Assembly (NCBI GenBank): GCA_963978895.1
Contig: OZ022239.1
Coordinates: 11,813,774-11,877,773 of the forward strand
Direction: 5' to 3'
Source of the DNA: Erpobdella octoculata
Taxonomy: Eukaryota > Annelida > Clitellata > Hirudinida > Erpobdellidae
DNA: 64,000 bases
In this document: positions 1 to 12,505 of the stretch, piece by piece
How positions within the stretch are numbered: position 1 is the first letter of the stretch
Layout of the letters: the number at the start of each line of letters is the position of its first letter
Program-made: the position numbers and the translations under genes
Notes under the pieces: model-generated
Told to the model about the DNA's origin: nothing
The model's database searches: none
What the model saw: only the letters and a program-made list of their open reading frames with translations

Positions 1-228
1 GTAACTAAATTTTTCTATATAAATAATACTTTGTTACTATGGTGGGTATATTATAAATTATATTGAATTTATTATACTTGTTATTGGGTATATTAAAGTT
101 TATATTGATTATATCATATTTTAGACTAAGTTTATTATAATATATTATAATTTATATTGAATATATAATTTTTGCAAACATAACATCATTTATATTGGGT
201 TAGATTACAATTTATATTGGGTATGGCA
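1..228. other. AT-rich sequence, no gene seen
   Basis: The stretch is AT-rich with several loosely repeated phrases such as TTTATATTGG and TATATTG. I see no ORF, RNA gene or clear transposon end in it. Confidence 0.5.
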
Positions 229-402
229 CAGGGGTGGAGATGGGTTGGGTTGACCAACAGGTTGGGTTGGGTTGGTTCCAATTTTTTTGACTCATGCGTG
301 AGTTGGTTTAAAATGTTTTTCTCAATTCTAATTAAAAAAAATAACTGAGGTTTGGGTTGGGTTACAAAATTTAACTTTCCAGGTAGGTCGGGTAGGGTTG
401 GG

Positions 403-600
403 CAGTGGCAAAGCGAGGGGCAGCCATCCGGGCGCCTGTGGCTAGTGGTGCCAAGGGGGACTCAACACCAACGGAAGAAAAAGTAAGGAAAAAAGTAACC
501 CGGTCATCAGCTATTTTGAAGAAAATTTTGACAGATGGGATTTTCTAGGGGCGTATTCTTAGACTTTGTCCCGGGCGCCAAAAACCCTAGCTACGCCTCG
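403..600. mobile_element. decayed hAT-like fragment nested in the 229-730 element
   Basis: The left end CAGTGGCAAAGCGAGGGGC and the right part (reverse complement GGCGTAGCTAGGGTTTTTGG) resemble the CAGTGGCGTAGCTAG termini seen complete at 41675 and 45039. The right terminus runs into the SINE-like head at 597, so the boundary is uncertain. Confidence 0.4.
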
Positions 601-647
601 AACTGCCGACCTAACGATAGACATGCGAACGCTCTAACGCTCTGCTA
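597..647 (-). repeat. tRNA-derived SINE head (fragment)
   Basis: On the minus strand about 50 bases match the tRNA-like head of the SINE at 32637, including AGAGCGTTAGAGCGTTCGC and GTTAGGTCGGCAGTTCGA. Only the tRNA-related part is present; the body and tail are absent. The match is to another copy in this window, so the repeat status is directly seen. Confidence 0.6.
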
Positions 648-738
648 GGAGCGCCTCACTTGGGCTGGGTTGAGTAATTGGGGGGTTGGGTTAGGTTGGG
701 TCGCCAAAAATAGACCCATGTACACCTCTGTTATGGTA

Positions 739-1518
739 TAGCAAATTATACATTCAATTTAACAACCACACTCATACGAACAATACAAAGCAGAAAGTTA
801 ATTTAGATTTCAACGCCGACTCCTCCATGAGACAACGAAACTAATATTTACATTCAACAATGTTTCAGGCACAAAGGTTTCTGAATAATATTTTAATAGA
901 AAAAAAGTTGAAATGAATTTAATGAAGCAGACGTTTTTTTTATGTTAACGTAAATATACAACAACTCATTCAAGTGTTTACCAAGTACACGGCACTGGGA
1001 AAGTTCATTTGACGAATAACGGTATTTTTTTTTAAAAAGCATATTTTTAAGACCGAAACTCAATTACCAACTTTAATGAATAATTTCATCCAAATTCACG
1101 CTCTTCCTCAAAGTACGTTGCGAAAGATGAAAAATAAGCTTGATAGGCCTAATCAGGTGAATGCATTAGCACCTGATAATCTGCACAAGTTGAGTGCGAG
1201 ATTTGATACGAGATGAATTAAACAGAAAATCTCACATCCCACATCTCGACCCTTTGTCTCGTAATTTTATAATTTAGAGAATCTGTTTAATTAAATATCG
1301 CATAAATCAGAACTTCCAAGTAGCTCGTTAAACCCTGCTTGAAGAATTTCCTACTTTTTCATTAAGGATTTTTATTGTTTAATGTCTTCAATTTCTTTCA
1401 GTTGATTGATTGATGAGTGATAAAATGTAACATTAACATAATTCAGTCACGAACCATTAACATAAATAATCTAAAAATGTTCTTCTGCTAAAGGGCTGGA
1501 AGACCGACTGTGGGACAG
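739..1518. other. no gene seen
   Basis: AT-rich intergenic or intronic DNA. I find no convincing ORF, transposon end or RNA. Confidence 0.5.
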
Positions 1519-1700
1519 CGGACCACGGATGACGGACCACGGATGACGGACCACGGATGACGGACCACGGATGACGGACCACGGATGACGGACCACGGAT
1601 GACGGACCACGGATGACGGACCACGGATGACGGACCACGGATGACGGACCACGGATGACGGACCACGGATGACGGACCACGGATGACGGATGACGGATGA
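1519..1700. repeat. 14-bp minisatellite
   Basis: The unit GGACCACGGATGAC repeats about 12 times almost without variation, ending in three shorter GGATGAC units. Long ORFs across it (arginine/histidine/proline/serine-rich) are only readings of the repeat. Confidence 0.95.
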
Positions 1701-2930
1701 GCTCCATTAATCGAGCCGAATGCCTAGCATGATTTGATCCTTAATAAACATCGGAATGTCGGAGTCATCGTCGACTACTGAGGCAGGCAGGATCCCAGTA
1801 TAAATCTCAGACAAAGTAGATTCGCTCCAGCGTGTCGACGCCTTCTTTGAAGTTACTTTTACGGCTTCGTAGCCGGAGTTTCGCGAGTAATTATATACAC
1901 CGCGTTCATTTCTATGAAAACAAAAACTAAGGAATGCAAACTATTTTCCTTTATTCTCACGGATGCCTGGAAAACAGCAGCGAGCACACGATAAAAAAAA
2001 GTTTTTAAGACAACAAGAGGAACAAAGAACAAGTTGTATGTGTATTGGAATAATTATATTTCTTATTATTACCCAACATTAACAAGCACCAGCCATGCTT
2101 AATAACCGCTTTCAAATATTGCGATATAGCACAACCTCGTGTGATCTGACAACAACTTCAAATTAGAAACAGCTGCTCCATAAAGAGTCTTGGGACAACA
2201 CTTATGAAACAAATGAGCCAATATTATTTACGGATTCGGTAGAATATCTACAAGGAGATATTTACTGCTCCCCTACCTGCGGAGAAAAAGACCAAGGGTT
2301 TCCAGGACCAGCACCACAATAGCTACCCACCAGCCAACAAGTTAAGCAACACTGGTTCATGGTTGGTATGGTATAATATGAAAAGCATTGAAAGCTTTAA
2401 TGCAGATATGTAACAAATGTCGGTCATAACTCTTCGGCGGAACTTCTTTATAATTAATCAGGTTTCTTGAAGTTTTGTTACGTGGCTGTTGTTGCATCAT
2501 TTCATGTTATGGCATCTCGGTTACGTCCTGTGTTGTAAGGCCGTCTCAAGTCTCATATTTATATACTTACGTAGGTATATATTATGTGAGTGTATATTTA
2601 AGAAGGTATGTATTTATGAAAGCATATATTTATGGGGTTGTATATTTTTATGTATACTTTTTAATTTTTTGAGCGGAAAGAAGGCTCGGAGACGATCTTA
2701 AGTAACAGTTTCTTCTGCAAGTTCCACTGGAAACTTTCATGAAAGTTTAAATGAAGTTATCGACTTGTAAATGCGATTAGACTCGGTTATTATAAAAAAT
2801 AAAATAAAACAACTACGAATTTGTATTTTAAAAAATAAGCTATTCAGTTTTTTTTTTTAATTATCGGATGAATGATTATTACTACTTATTACATTACATA
2901 CCTCTTATTTTTTTCAATCTTGATATCATT
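1701..2930. other. no gene seen
   Basis: Unique-looking AT-rich DNA. Short ORFs are present but lack recognisable domains or splice context. Confidence 0.45.
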
Positions 2931-3065
2931 GAGTTCATCGTCGTCTTCATCATCAATATCATAATTATCATAATCATCAAAATCATCATCATCATAACTA
3001 TCATAATCATCAACACCATCATATATATCAACATCATAATCATAATCATGATCATATACATCGTA
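2931..3065. repeat. degenerate (ATC/ATA)n microsatellite
   Basis: Interrupted trinucleotide ATC/ATA array. Isoleucine- and methionine-rich ORFs across it on both strands are artefacts. Confidence 0.85.
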
Positions 3066-4257
3066 TGATCGTCGTTATGATCATGCTTAACACATGTGTC
3101 ATAATAATTTAGTTTAGAGCGAATTAGCAACAGCAAGCAGATTCGTTATCTGCGAAATGAAAGGAGTAAAAAAATTATATCATCAACAGCACCACCACCA
3201 TTATCATCTGATTCTTTTGTTTAATGAGTTTATTTTTTTTTCTTTTGTTGGGAAAATTTTTTAATTTGATTTTTCAAATTGTTCTTTAATTAAGACTTCC
3301 TTCATCAATCCGTTGGAGCAGAATTTTCCCAGAGATGATCGTTCGACGAGAAGCCCACAATGTACATTCGCACAATGTACACACCTTAACGTACATTACT
3401 ACACACAACAATGCGTGTACACTTACTTACCTACATTAAAGTGCACACAATAACGGCCCATCATATCCCTATCACTATCACTGGCTGGATGTTATGTGTC
3501 TGAGAAAATCGGAAGAAGGCGGCATCCGTAACAAAAGAAACTAGATATACATCAAGATTTCGGACGGTTTTTTATGAATACTTAAAAATTAATTGCAGGC
3601 ATGTGAATTCTGTATGAATAATATTTTAATAAAAATATAATATAAGTAATTAGCATCAATATTAGTCATATTCTATATCATGACCAGGTGGCATCGGTGA
3701 TTGTTATATATCGTATCAAAACATCAAAACAAAAAAAAACAAGAAAGAAAGAAAATATTACTACACAGAAGTAGCAGAAAAATGCACACCGTACTGTCCA
3801 TCCCCCGTAACATCTGTTTCCTCTATCGCCCATCCCCTTACTTACTTACTTACTTACTTACTTCCTCCATTGCTTCTTTCTTTCTCTAATAGAAGAATCA
3901 TATATCTCACGTGACCTCGAAAATAATTGTTTGATTCTCTTCGAGAATTTTGGCGCGCTTTTGATCATTTAAGAAAGCTTCGAATTTTTCAGGCGTTTAC
4001 AAGATTAGTGTACCAAGGAATGGTAGGAAGATGTTTTCACACTTTCACCTCGGTTTTATTTTATTTTATTTTCAACAGTGGGAGAGGGAGAAAGAAAGGG
4101 ATAAGAGGGAAGTAAAGGTATTCGGGCAGATTTCAGGGGTTCTATAAAGCATATATTTAGGTGCACTTCAGTGGAGTGGGTAAGAGTAAATATGATATAG
4201 GATATGGTCTAACTAATTACAAAACTAGCTAAAGCAAATAATAATAAAAATCTTAAG
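3066..4257. other. no gene seen; short (TTAC)n at 3837-3864
   Basis: AT-rich DNA with a TTAC tetranucleotide array of about seven copies near 3837. No coding region or transposon end could be supported. Confidence 0.45.
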
Positions 4258-5022
4258 CGTAAACTTCGGGGGGGCAGCGGGGCAAGCTTCCCCTCCCCGG
4301 ACCAAATCTTGTTTCCCGGGAAAAATGTTTGCCCCCCGGGATAAGTGTCTGCCCCCGCCGGAAAAAAATTATGAATACTGCATTTTTAATAATTTATAGA
4401 TGTGTTCCTTTTGTAAAGCGCTATAAAATGTTTTTTAGCATTAATAATTAATATTAATCTGTTATATTATTATCTATCTTTTTTATTCGACTAATTTCAT
4501 AACTATTCGACTTATTTAATATCTATCTTTGTAGCTTTTGTACCTGCATACCACCACTACACATTGGCGTAGACTTCGGGGGAGGGGGGCAAAGAGCAAG
4601 CTGCCCCATCCCCGGAGAAGTGTCTGCCCCCCCCCCCCGGAAAAATTAAAAATATTGCATTTTTAATAATTTATGGGTATATACATCAGGGAGTTCATGT
4701 GCTAGCCGAAGAAAAAAGCCAAATTACAATGAAGCAGACAAAGTTAAATGCTGTTACTTTAATGGGCAGTCATTAAGAAATCGTAAAAAAAATTGTTATT
4801 AACATTTTGATCGATAACTTCATTAAAAAAACATTAATAGCACTTTTATAAAAAAAATAAGTTATTGAATAACATGTCTGAAACAGCTTTTTCTTAAATT
4901 TCATTCAAATCCTCATGATCAGCGATTTATAATAGATTCATTTGACAGAAAAGTTGCTTCGAGTCTTGCCCCTTGCCCCCCCCCCCCCCCCCCGGGAAAA
5001 TGGGAACTCTACGCCTATGATA
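4258..5022. mobile_element. decayed poly-G/C hAT-like element, partly duplicated
   Basis: Two related blocks begin near 4262 and 4563 with ACTTCGGGGG and share the runs GTCTGCCCCC and CATTTTTAATAATTTAT. The second starts with CATTGGCGTAGACTTCGGGG, and the region closes near 5019 with TCTACGCCTATG, whose reverse complement CATAGGCGTAGA pairs with that start. This looks like a CAGTGGCGTAGC-type hAT terminus with G/C-run subterminal sequence. No target duplication or transposase is visible, so the assignment is tentative. Confidence 0.45.
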
Positions 5023-5697
5023 AAAATAACGTTCTAAATCGAGCGTTTTAAAGTTTGTAAGTGTAAGAGCCTTTTCTGTATTGAAAACAAACATCATCAT
5101 AAAAGCGGAGCGGAGCGGATTGACATGCGCGTTTCTAATGAAAAAAAAAGAAAATTATAGAACTATAATCAAAACAAGATGCCGAGATGTTCTTTTTGAA
5201 GAGAAATATTTCTCAAAAGTATTTTTGCTCCTCTAGCGATGGAATGCTTTTGTTTCAAAACTACCACGACTGCATTAATTTTAACACAAATTATAAACAT
5301 TAATTGATACAAATAATAAGCAGTATTTAATGACAATGGAGAACCTAAGCAAATAGTTGAATTTTATCTGTGTAAATATGCTTTGAAATGATAATTCAGT
5401 AAAGTAACTAATATATTTTTTGTGTAATAACTATTTAAAAAATTATGCGACTTGTGCTAGAGTTTGGAACTGCCAGGTTGTAAAAATATGCAGGAGAAGT
5501 ATGCGGGAATATGCACGTGTATGTCTTATAAGTATGCAGTAGTGGTGTATGTTATAATGAACTAGGTAATAATAAGTATGCAGTAGTGTATGTTATAATA
5601 AACTAGGTAATAATTGCTCAATTGAGTTACTGAAAATAATCGCTTCCACTTCAGTCGGCTTAATGAATGAAAATATTTTAAACTGCAGAATAATAAA
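5023..5697. other. no gene seen
   Basis: AT-rich DNA. A phrase around AGTATGCAGTAGTG and GTATGTTATAAT occurs twice near 5530-5610, a local duplication of about 45 bp. Confidence 0.45.
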
Positions 5698-5698
5698 A

Positions 5699-5729
<31 letters not shown>

Positions 5730-5830
5730 CGGACGGACGGACGGACGGACAGACGGACGGATGGATGTATGGATGGATGGATGGCTGGCTGGATGAATGA
5801 ATGGATGGATGGATGGATGGATGGACGGAC
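5698..5830. repeat. (GGAT/GGAC)n microsatellite
   Basis: Tetranucleotide array alternating GGAT, GGAC and a few GGCT units. Confidence 0.9.
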
Positions 5831-6250
5831 GAAAATAATTAGAGTTTATTTTGTATAATCAAAATAAACATTGACACCAATATTAGTTAATTGAAAAAGT
5901 TCTAATCAAAGTCGTACATCGGGAAAGAAATGTGATATAAATAAGTTGTACGCGAAATGCAGTTCACAAATAGGCAAGTACAAAGAACAACATGTGTTTA
6001 GTATGATACTTCACTGAGAATTTTTAGTATTGTTTACATTTTGAACTGAAAAGGTATTGCTTTGTTCCTGTGTGTCAATAAATCAAAAAGATAGTGTATA
6101 TTTGTTAGGTTACAAGCGCCTGATATGTTCCTTTGAAGGAATCGAACCACAACCACAACAACATCAATTATAATGTATTTATTTCATAATATCCTCATGT
6201 ATCTTTATCTTTCATAATATTTCTATTTATCATAACCTATCACATTATCT

Positions 6251-6424
<174 letters not shown>

Positions 6425-6749
6425 TCGTGAATCGCCATATAACCCAAATAATCCAATATGGCCATATACCACAAATTCATCCGCTGTCACAATTTCTTCA
6501 TAACTTCCACAGTCAGCATAATTATAATCCTTCTAAAAACTAAACTCTGTGGTCTGATTAGTAACAATATGTGTTATGAACAAAATATTGTTTTTGAAAT
6601 CAAATTTTGTGAAGGTCACTATGATGTCAAGTGATCAAACTACCACGTTCAGAAAGTTAATTTGTGTTAAATAATAACTAAAATAGTTTTTTATTTACCA
6701 GTCCGCGATAAAAACAAATTGTGATGTTCATGTGAAGAGAGGAAGAGAA

Positions 6750-6945
6750 GGGTGGATGGAAGGAATGGATGGAAGGGATGGATGGAAGGGATGGATGGAA
6801 GAAATGGAAGGAATGGATGGAAGGGATAGATGGAATGGATGAATGGAAGGGATGTTTGGAAGGGATGGATGGATGGGATGGATGGATGGGATGGATGGAA
6901 GGGATGGTGGATGGAAGAGCGGATGGAAGGGATAGATGGAAGCAA
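6750..6945. repeat. (GGATGGAAG)n minisatellite
   Basis: Imperfect repeats of GGATGGAAG and GGATGGAT. ORFs in all frames across it reflect the repeat only. Confidence 0.9.
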
Positions 6946-7037
6946 TGGACACTGCTTTGTAACAACATTGTCAGAAACTTCAACAATGCCATCTCTTTAT
7001 ATCAGCAAAAGAATCATCGTTTAATATCAGCAATATC

Positions 7038-8415
7038 CAGCGATATTCGTTAATAGGGGGCCCCCAAATTTTTGTTTCTTCATTTTTTGATTACTGTCAT
7101 TATGTAGCCCGTTGTAAGATATCTTGAATTTTTTTATTCTGTGAAACCAAACAAAAGGAATTAAAATTTTTATTTTCCCTTTTTTTCTCTATTTTTTCTC
7201 TTTTTCTTTTTTTCTCATTCTTTTTGTATTTTTTATTCTCTCCAGCAATGTCAACACAAGAAACTTTTTTTTTACTTTGTACTTCAGAGCTTAGAATAAC
7301 TTTTTAGCTGTAGTATTAAATACTAGGATCGTCTAAATCAGAGACGGAAGAATGTTATCACTTATCACAGATGGAAAAATATTATTTTTTTCGCAGAGAA
7401 TGACTTTTTATGTCCTTTGGTAGACGTTTTTCTGGGAGTGACTGAACGAGACTCTTCCATGCTTTAACCTCCAAACTGGAACTGTTCAAGCCAAACTCGT
7501 ACAAATCGACTACTTCTATGATTTTTTACAGCAAGATATTTTCATGGCTACAAAATAACTTGGAGCAATTGCGCTTATTTTATGAAATCGCCCGCCGTCC
7601 TTAACCGTACTTTTAGTTGGTTGATGGACTCTTTTGGACCACCAGCGAAAACATTTGCATTGTAATTCTTTTTTTTCCAATCTTGGAGTTGTTAGTTGTT
7701 AGTTTTTATATAGTTTCTGATGCACGGATGAAAACTCAATAGAAATTTTCATCCGCGATGCCTTTTTTACTTTCAAAAACCTTCCGTTCTGCCTTGACCA
7801 GCGTTATGGCATTTCCGATGGCTTGCTTAATAAAACCCTACAATAACCTGCTGAAAAATACCGTTTTGATTAGGCGGTTTTCAATTATGCCCTTAATACT
7901 GCTTCGTGAATGCGTCAGTGAGGTGTTCAATCTTCTTTACACGCTTCGAAGAAAAAAAGAATACAATTATAAAGTCCGTTCGTACATCTGAACATATTCC
8001 AAATTGTCGGATCATTAGAGCTCTTGGAGCCAGCCAAGTTTAAGTGGTAGGTGAAGTCGCTTATTGAATAAAACAGTTAATACCCGAGGATTGCTTACAG
8101 CCATTGTACCTGCCCATTATAGCTGTTGAGCTGTAATACTTCGGCTATCAGCAATAATCTACGGTTAGACCAACACGTCCATAAAGCCAGACAAGAGTTG
8201 GGGTATTATTTGAAATATCATATTTTGTATTGAATTGGTTTAAAAAAACCTGAAATGTTCAAATGTCTGCAAAATATCAGAACTATTGATGGTCGAGAGG
8301 CGAAGTTAGTAATGATAAAGCTAAGGAAAAGCATAAGGAATTTGCAAGGTAATTAAAAAATTAAATTAAAATTATTTTATTAAAACTTTTAAGGGTCCCC
8401 ATAGATCCGCCGCTG
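7038..8415. mobile_element. possible decayed hAT-like element
   Basis: The left end CAGCGATATTCG followed by AGGGGGCCCCC and the right end (reverse complement CAGCGGCGGATCTATGGGGA) resemble hAT termini of the CAGCGGCGGATCTAGGGG type. The phrase ATCATCGTTTAATATCA occurs just outside both ends (7011 and 8418). The immediate 8-bp flanks match at only 5 of 8 positions, and I recognise no transposase inside, so this stays a low-confidence call. Confidence 0.35.
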
Positions 8416-8492
8416 GGATCATCGTTTAATATCACAAAAAGATCATCGCTTAATATCACCAAAAAGATCGTCGCTTAATATCAGCAAACGGG
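8416..8492. repeat. 25-bp tandem repeat
   Basis: About three copies of a unit containing GATCATCGCTTAATATCAC followed by a short A-rich spacer. A single related copy lies at 7011. Confidence 0.75.
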
Positions 8493-9150
8493 TTATAATC
8501 AAACAACAGTTCTGTGCCCTTCGTCAAAGAGTTGCCAACATCAAACAAACAAACAAACAACAACAACGTTATTTCTGTGTTTTCTTTTGCGTCTGACCTC
8601 TTCTGACCTCTACATTGAATTATTTCAAGGCGCATGTGCACTCTACAGTGGGATGGAAGTAGTAGTTCTGGTGTGGAGATGGTCGATTTCATTGTGGAGT
8701 TTTTAATCCAAATAAATTTTTAAAAAATATTTAAAATTTCAAACAAGTGAGGCATTTAAAAATTATTCTTTATTTGAAATTTTTTTAAATTTAAACAGTT
8801 GGTTTGGAAAGTTATTCAAGACACTTTTGGAGACTTCTAAATTGCCTAAGTCGAGTTGCATTTCTCTATCAATAAAAAACTTTAATTAAATCAATTGTAA
8901 GCATGTTAGAACTTCAAATCTATTACAATGGAATTTGAATATCAGGAGTAAAAATTGAGTAAAAATGCCATGACGAAACAACTACATATACAACACGTGT
9001 AGTTGTTTAAATTGAGAACTGCACTTTAATAAAGGAAGAGATGGTCAGGAAGACACGTGTTGTACATGGAGATGATCGTGGAAATCAAAATGAAGACCAT
9101 GTAGTGAACTCGTGTGACTGTGAAGTTTATATTTTATGGCAATCATGATT
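8493..9150. other. no gene seen
   Basis: AT-rich DNA. The minus-strand ORF at 8456-8692 has no recognisable domain and overlaps the tandem repeat. Confidence 0.4.
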
Positions 9151-9176
9151 CATCATCACCATCACCATCACCATCG

Positions 9177-9216
<40 letters not shown>

Positions 9217-9350
9217 GATAATAATGATGATGATGACGATGGAGTGATAATGATGATAACGACGACGACGACGACGACGATGACGATGACGATGATGACG
9301 ATGATGATGATGATGATGATGACGATGATGACGATGATGACGATGATGAC

Positions 9351-9423
<73 letters not shown>

Positions 9424-9425
9424 TG
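9151..9425. repeat. head-to-head (ATC)n / (GAT)n inverted microsatellite
   Basis: An (ATC)n array at about 9151-9216 is followed after a short spacer by (GAT)n and (GAC/GAT)n to 9425. The two halves are reverse complements and could form a long hairpin. Poly-His, poly-Ser and poly-Met ORFs here are artefacts. Confidence 0.93.
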
Positions 9426-9834
9426 ATGATGTTGATGAACTTCTGGAGTCCATTAGAGAAGATGCACATCAGTGGTGAGGACATTAATCTCTCCAAATAT
9501 GACGTGACGCTTCAAAACACCGTCTTGCTGGACTAACCTTTAACCTTCCTATGTATAAGGTCAGCATCGAGTCAACGAAGGCTTTCAACTTACTTATTAT
9601 CGTCATGACCTAGAAAATGGGTTTCCTGGTGACCCGGTCTAATTATGATGCAGCATTTTGTTTGATTTTTAATTTATTTAGTATTCTATTTTCAATTTAT
9701 TCATTTCTTATAAGATGCTTTTATTGTCTATTGTATAATTAATTAATTTGTAAAAAAATCAGAAACAGATATTTCAGTCTAAGAAATCTTAATTGTTCAC
9801 ATTCCTGATTGGATTGTTTGTATTAAAAAAACCA

Positions 9835-9955
9835 TCATCATAACCACCACCACCACCATCATCAACATCATCATCGTCGTCGTCCTCATGATCATCACTA
9901 TCATCATCTCTTTTATCATCTTCACCATCATCATCATCACTACCACCATCAGCTC
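9835..9955. repeat. degenerate (ATC/ACC)n microsatellite
   Basis: Imperfect trinucleotide repeats. The preceding 9426-9834 holds AT-rich DNA with no gene that I can recognise. Confidence 0.8.
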
Positions 9956-10469
9956 TAGAGATCAAATTCAATTTGGCACAGTCCGACTGTTATTATTATT
10001 ATTATTTTTCGTAAATTTCCAAGTGACCAGCCCATCGCTGTTTCTAATAAAGGTATCTGACCTTGCCAGAGGTCAAACAACCCGTTTGATCCCCAGAACC
10101 TTCACGTGTGAAACGTTCTTGCAAAAGTTCAATTATCGTGTTATGAATTGAATCCATTAGAGTTCTATATATATATATATATATGTCTGAGTTATCAACA
10201 TATAACCATCTCCAGTTTATGTTCCAGACATTTTTTCTCTTCCTTTTCCACTCGCTTCCTTTTCTTTTCTTTCCATCCATATCTACACTTTCATTCTACC
10301 CTACGTTCTATTAAATATTCAATATTCATCTGGAATAAATTATCACTTTAATTATTGTCAACATGCGCACATCTCAATTCCTATCTGACGTCATCTTAAT
10401 CATCATCAGCACTGTCCGTGGCACTGTTTTAATTGCAATTTCACGGCCCATGGAGTCATCCAGGCATAG

Positions 10470-10545
10470 CGTTAATAATAACAATAATAATAATAACACT
10501 AATAACTGAAACAACAACTGTGTCATCGTTGTCACTATCATCATC

Positions 10546-10576
<31 letters not shown>

Positions 10577-10600
10577 CAACCACCATCATTATCATAACAA
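10470..10600. repeat. (AAT)n then (ATC/ACC)n microsatellite
   Basis: A short ATA/ATT-rich block followed by degenerate ATC/ACC trinucleotides. The surrounding 9956-10970 has a short (AT)n at 10165-10185 and no supported gene. Confidence 0.8.
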
Positions 10601-10970
10601 TGACATAAGCAATAAAGAAATTAATAAAAATAATTGTTTATCGTAAAAATATTATTATTAAAAATCATGAAATTATTAGATTTTTAAATAATGATAACTT
10701 AACTGACAGTAAAAGTTTGAACAAAAATATTATTGGTAATATTAATTTGGTTTATAACGATTATTAATATTAATTATTATTAACAGAAATAACGAACAAA
10801 GTAATAACGAATGTTCTAATCATTTTCATATGTGTATGAAGACGATGACGACGATGAGGTGTGCATTATGAGCGCTAGATTTACTTACTTACTTACTCGG
10901 ACCGACACTAATTTTATGAAAACACAACATTACCGACGTGCCATCTTCTTCTATATGTATTCTTTCATCC

Positions 10971-11068
<98 letters not shown>
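10971..11068. repeat. (CT)n microsatellite
   Basis: About 98 bases of nearly pure CT dinucleotide, giving Leu-Ser ORFs that are not genes. Confidence 0.97.
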
Positions 11069-11069
<1 letters not shown>

Positions 11070-11439
11070 ATTCACTATCTCTCACTGTCTCAGTCTCACC
11101 TCACCTTTTGGTTCTATTATTACCTTTCCTTTCCCATATCTCAGAGCATCGGTATCACACTTTCCCTGAAAAGGATATTTGAAACTGAAAGTCTCTCTAT
11201 TATTCTTATTCTTACTGTTATTATCAAATATGCTCATCTACCGTCGAAAGCATGTATGCATGAATGCATATATGCATGAATGCAATAATTTGTTTTGAAA
11301 GGAACATTTGCTCCTCAGACAATCGTGTGCATTGTTTCCTTCTCCTCTTCCTTCTCCTCATATCTTCCTCTTCCTCATCTCATCCTTCCATCTTCTCCTT
11401 CTTCATCGTCATACATGCTGCTGTCCTATTCCAGATAGA

Positions 11440-11595
11440 TCAATCATCATAACCATCTTCATCAAGTTCATCACCGTCACCAGAATCATTATCATCACTA
11501 TCACCATCATAAGCACAATCACCGTCATCACCACCATCACCATGATCATCACCACCATCACCATCATCGCCATCATCATCACCATCAGAATCGTC
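11440..11595. repeat. degenerate (ATC/ACC)n microsatellite
   Basis: Imperfect trinucleotide array. The flanking 11069-11439 and 11596-11865 are polypyrimidine-rich DNA without a recognisable gene. Confidence 0.8.
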
Positions 11596-11865
11596 TAATA
11601 TATAATATAGCTGGTCCTTGTTACTTAACTTAACTCCCTCATCTCTTCACCTCTCAATCCTTCTTCCCCCTTCCCCCTCACCCCCCTTTAATCACACCAC
11701 CGACACAAGTAACTAATGAACTTTCGACTTTAGAACAGAATGAATGAACACTCGACTAACCGGCTTCGATAATTCATCTTTTTGCAAACAATTATTGATT
11801 TACTGCCTAATAAATACGTACAACCATCTTGTACCTTCGTGCAGATGCATAAGTAACCACTGCGT

Positions 11866-12070
11866 ACGAGTCTGTGTGTGTGCTTGTACGTGTCTGTGTA
11901 TGTGCTTGTACGTGTCTGTGTACGTGCTTGTACGTGTGTGTGTGTATGTGCTTGTACGTGTGTGTGTGCTTGTACGTGTCTGTGTGTGTGCTTGTACGTG
12001 TCTGGATGTGTGTGCTTGTACGTGTCTGTGTGTGTGCTTGTACGTGTTTGTGCTTTCGTACGTGTGTGTG
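11866..12070. repeat. ~20-bp GT-rich minisatellite
   Basis: Eight to ten variable copies of a unit like GTGTGTGCTTGTACGTGTCT. The Cys/Val-rich ORFs across it are repeat readings. A separate ~45-bp duplication around ATATATGTGCTGTTCTTATACG lies at 12185-12243. Confidence 0.9.
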
Positions 12071-12424
12071 GAGGTAATGTTGTATGTGTTCCGGTACGTA
12101 TCTGTCCTTTCGTAACTATATATTGCACTATGAATCTACTCGTAAGAAAAGTATTTGTAATTAGGCATCGTGTATATAATATATACTATATATGTGCTGT
12201 TCTTATACGTTACAATATATTATATATGTGCTGTTCTTATACGAAGTACACAAGTATATGTAACTTTATCCAGATAGGCACGTGCGAACCAAACATTGAA
12301 CAAATTCGAAAATTACTCGAAAATGTAAACAAATAAAAACAGAAGATTCTGCGTTATAGGAAGACTTGTACGAAATGCTGGTTGTTTAGAAAACTTGAGA
12401 CTTTTAGAATGTCAGAAATAGAGA

Positions 12425-12505
12425 AAGAAAAGAAAGAGAAGGAGAGAGAGAGAGAGGGAGAGAGAGAGGGAGAGAGAGAGAGGGGTAGGGGGAGGGAGAG
12501 AGAGA
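12425..12505. repeat. (GA)n microsatellite
   Basis: Purine-only GA-rich array with GGG interruptions. Confidence 0.9.

Larger units (their letters stand above)
229..730. mobile_element. non-autonomous hAT-like element (TGGGTTGGG family)
   Basis: The left end reads CAGGGGTGGAGATGGGTTGG and the right end, reverse-complemented, reads CAGAGGTGTACATGGGTC, giving imperfect terminal inverted repeats that start with CAG. The flanking 8-mers GTATGGCA (221-228) and TTATGGTA (731-738) match at 6 of 8 positions, as expected for an old hAT target duplication. Subterminal DNA is rich in GGGTTGGG. A second, shorter member of the family lies at 61116-61369. It encodes no transposase. A SINE-like head and another hAT-like end are inserted within it. 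Confidence 0.6.

Noticed and set aside
1519..1700. CRISPR-like regular repeats
   Set aside because: Units are contiguous with no unique spacers, and the genome is animal. The 39-bp, 156-bp and 194-bp arrays were rejected for the same reason.
9127..9496. Poly-His, poly-Ser and Met-rich ORFs on both strands
   Set aside because: All are readings of the inverted (ATC)n/(GAT)n array.
10832..11279. Leu-Ser repeat ORFs
   Set aside because: They come from a (CT)n microsatellite.
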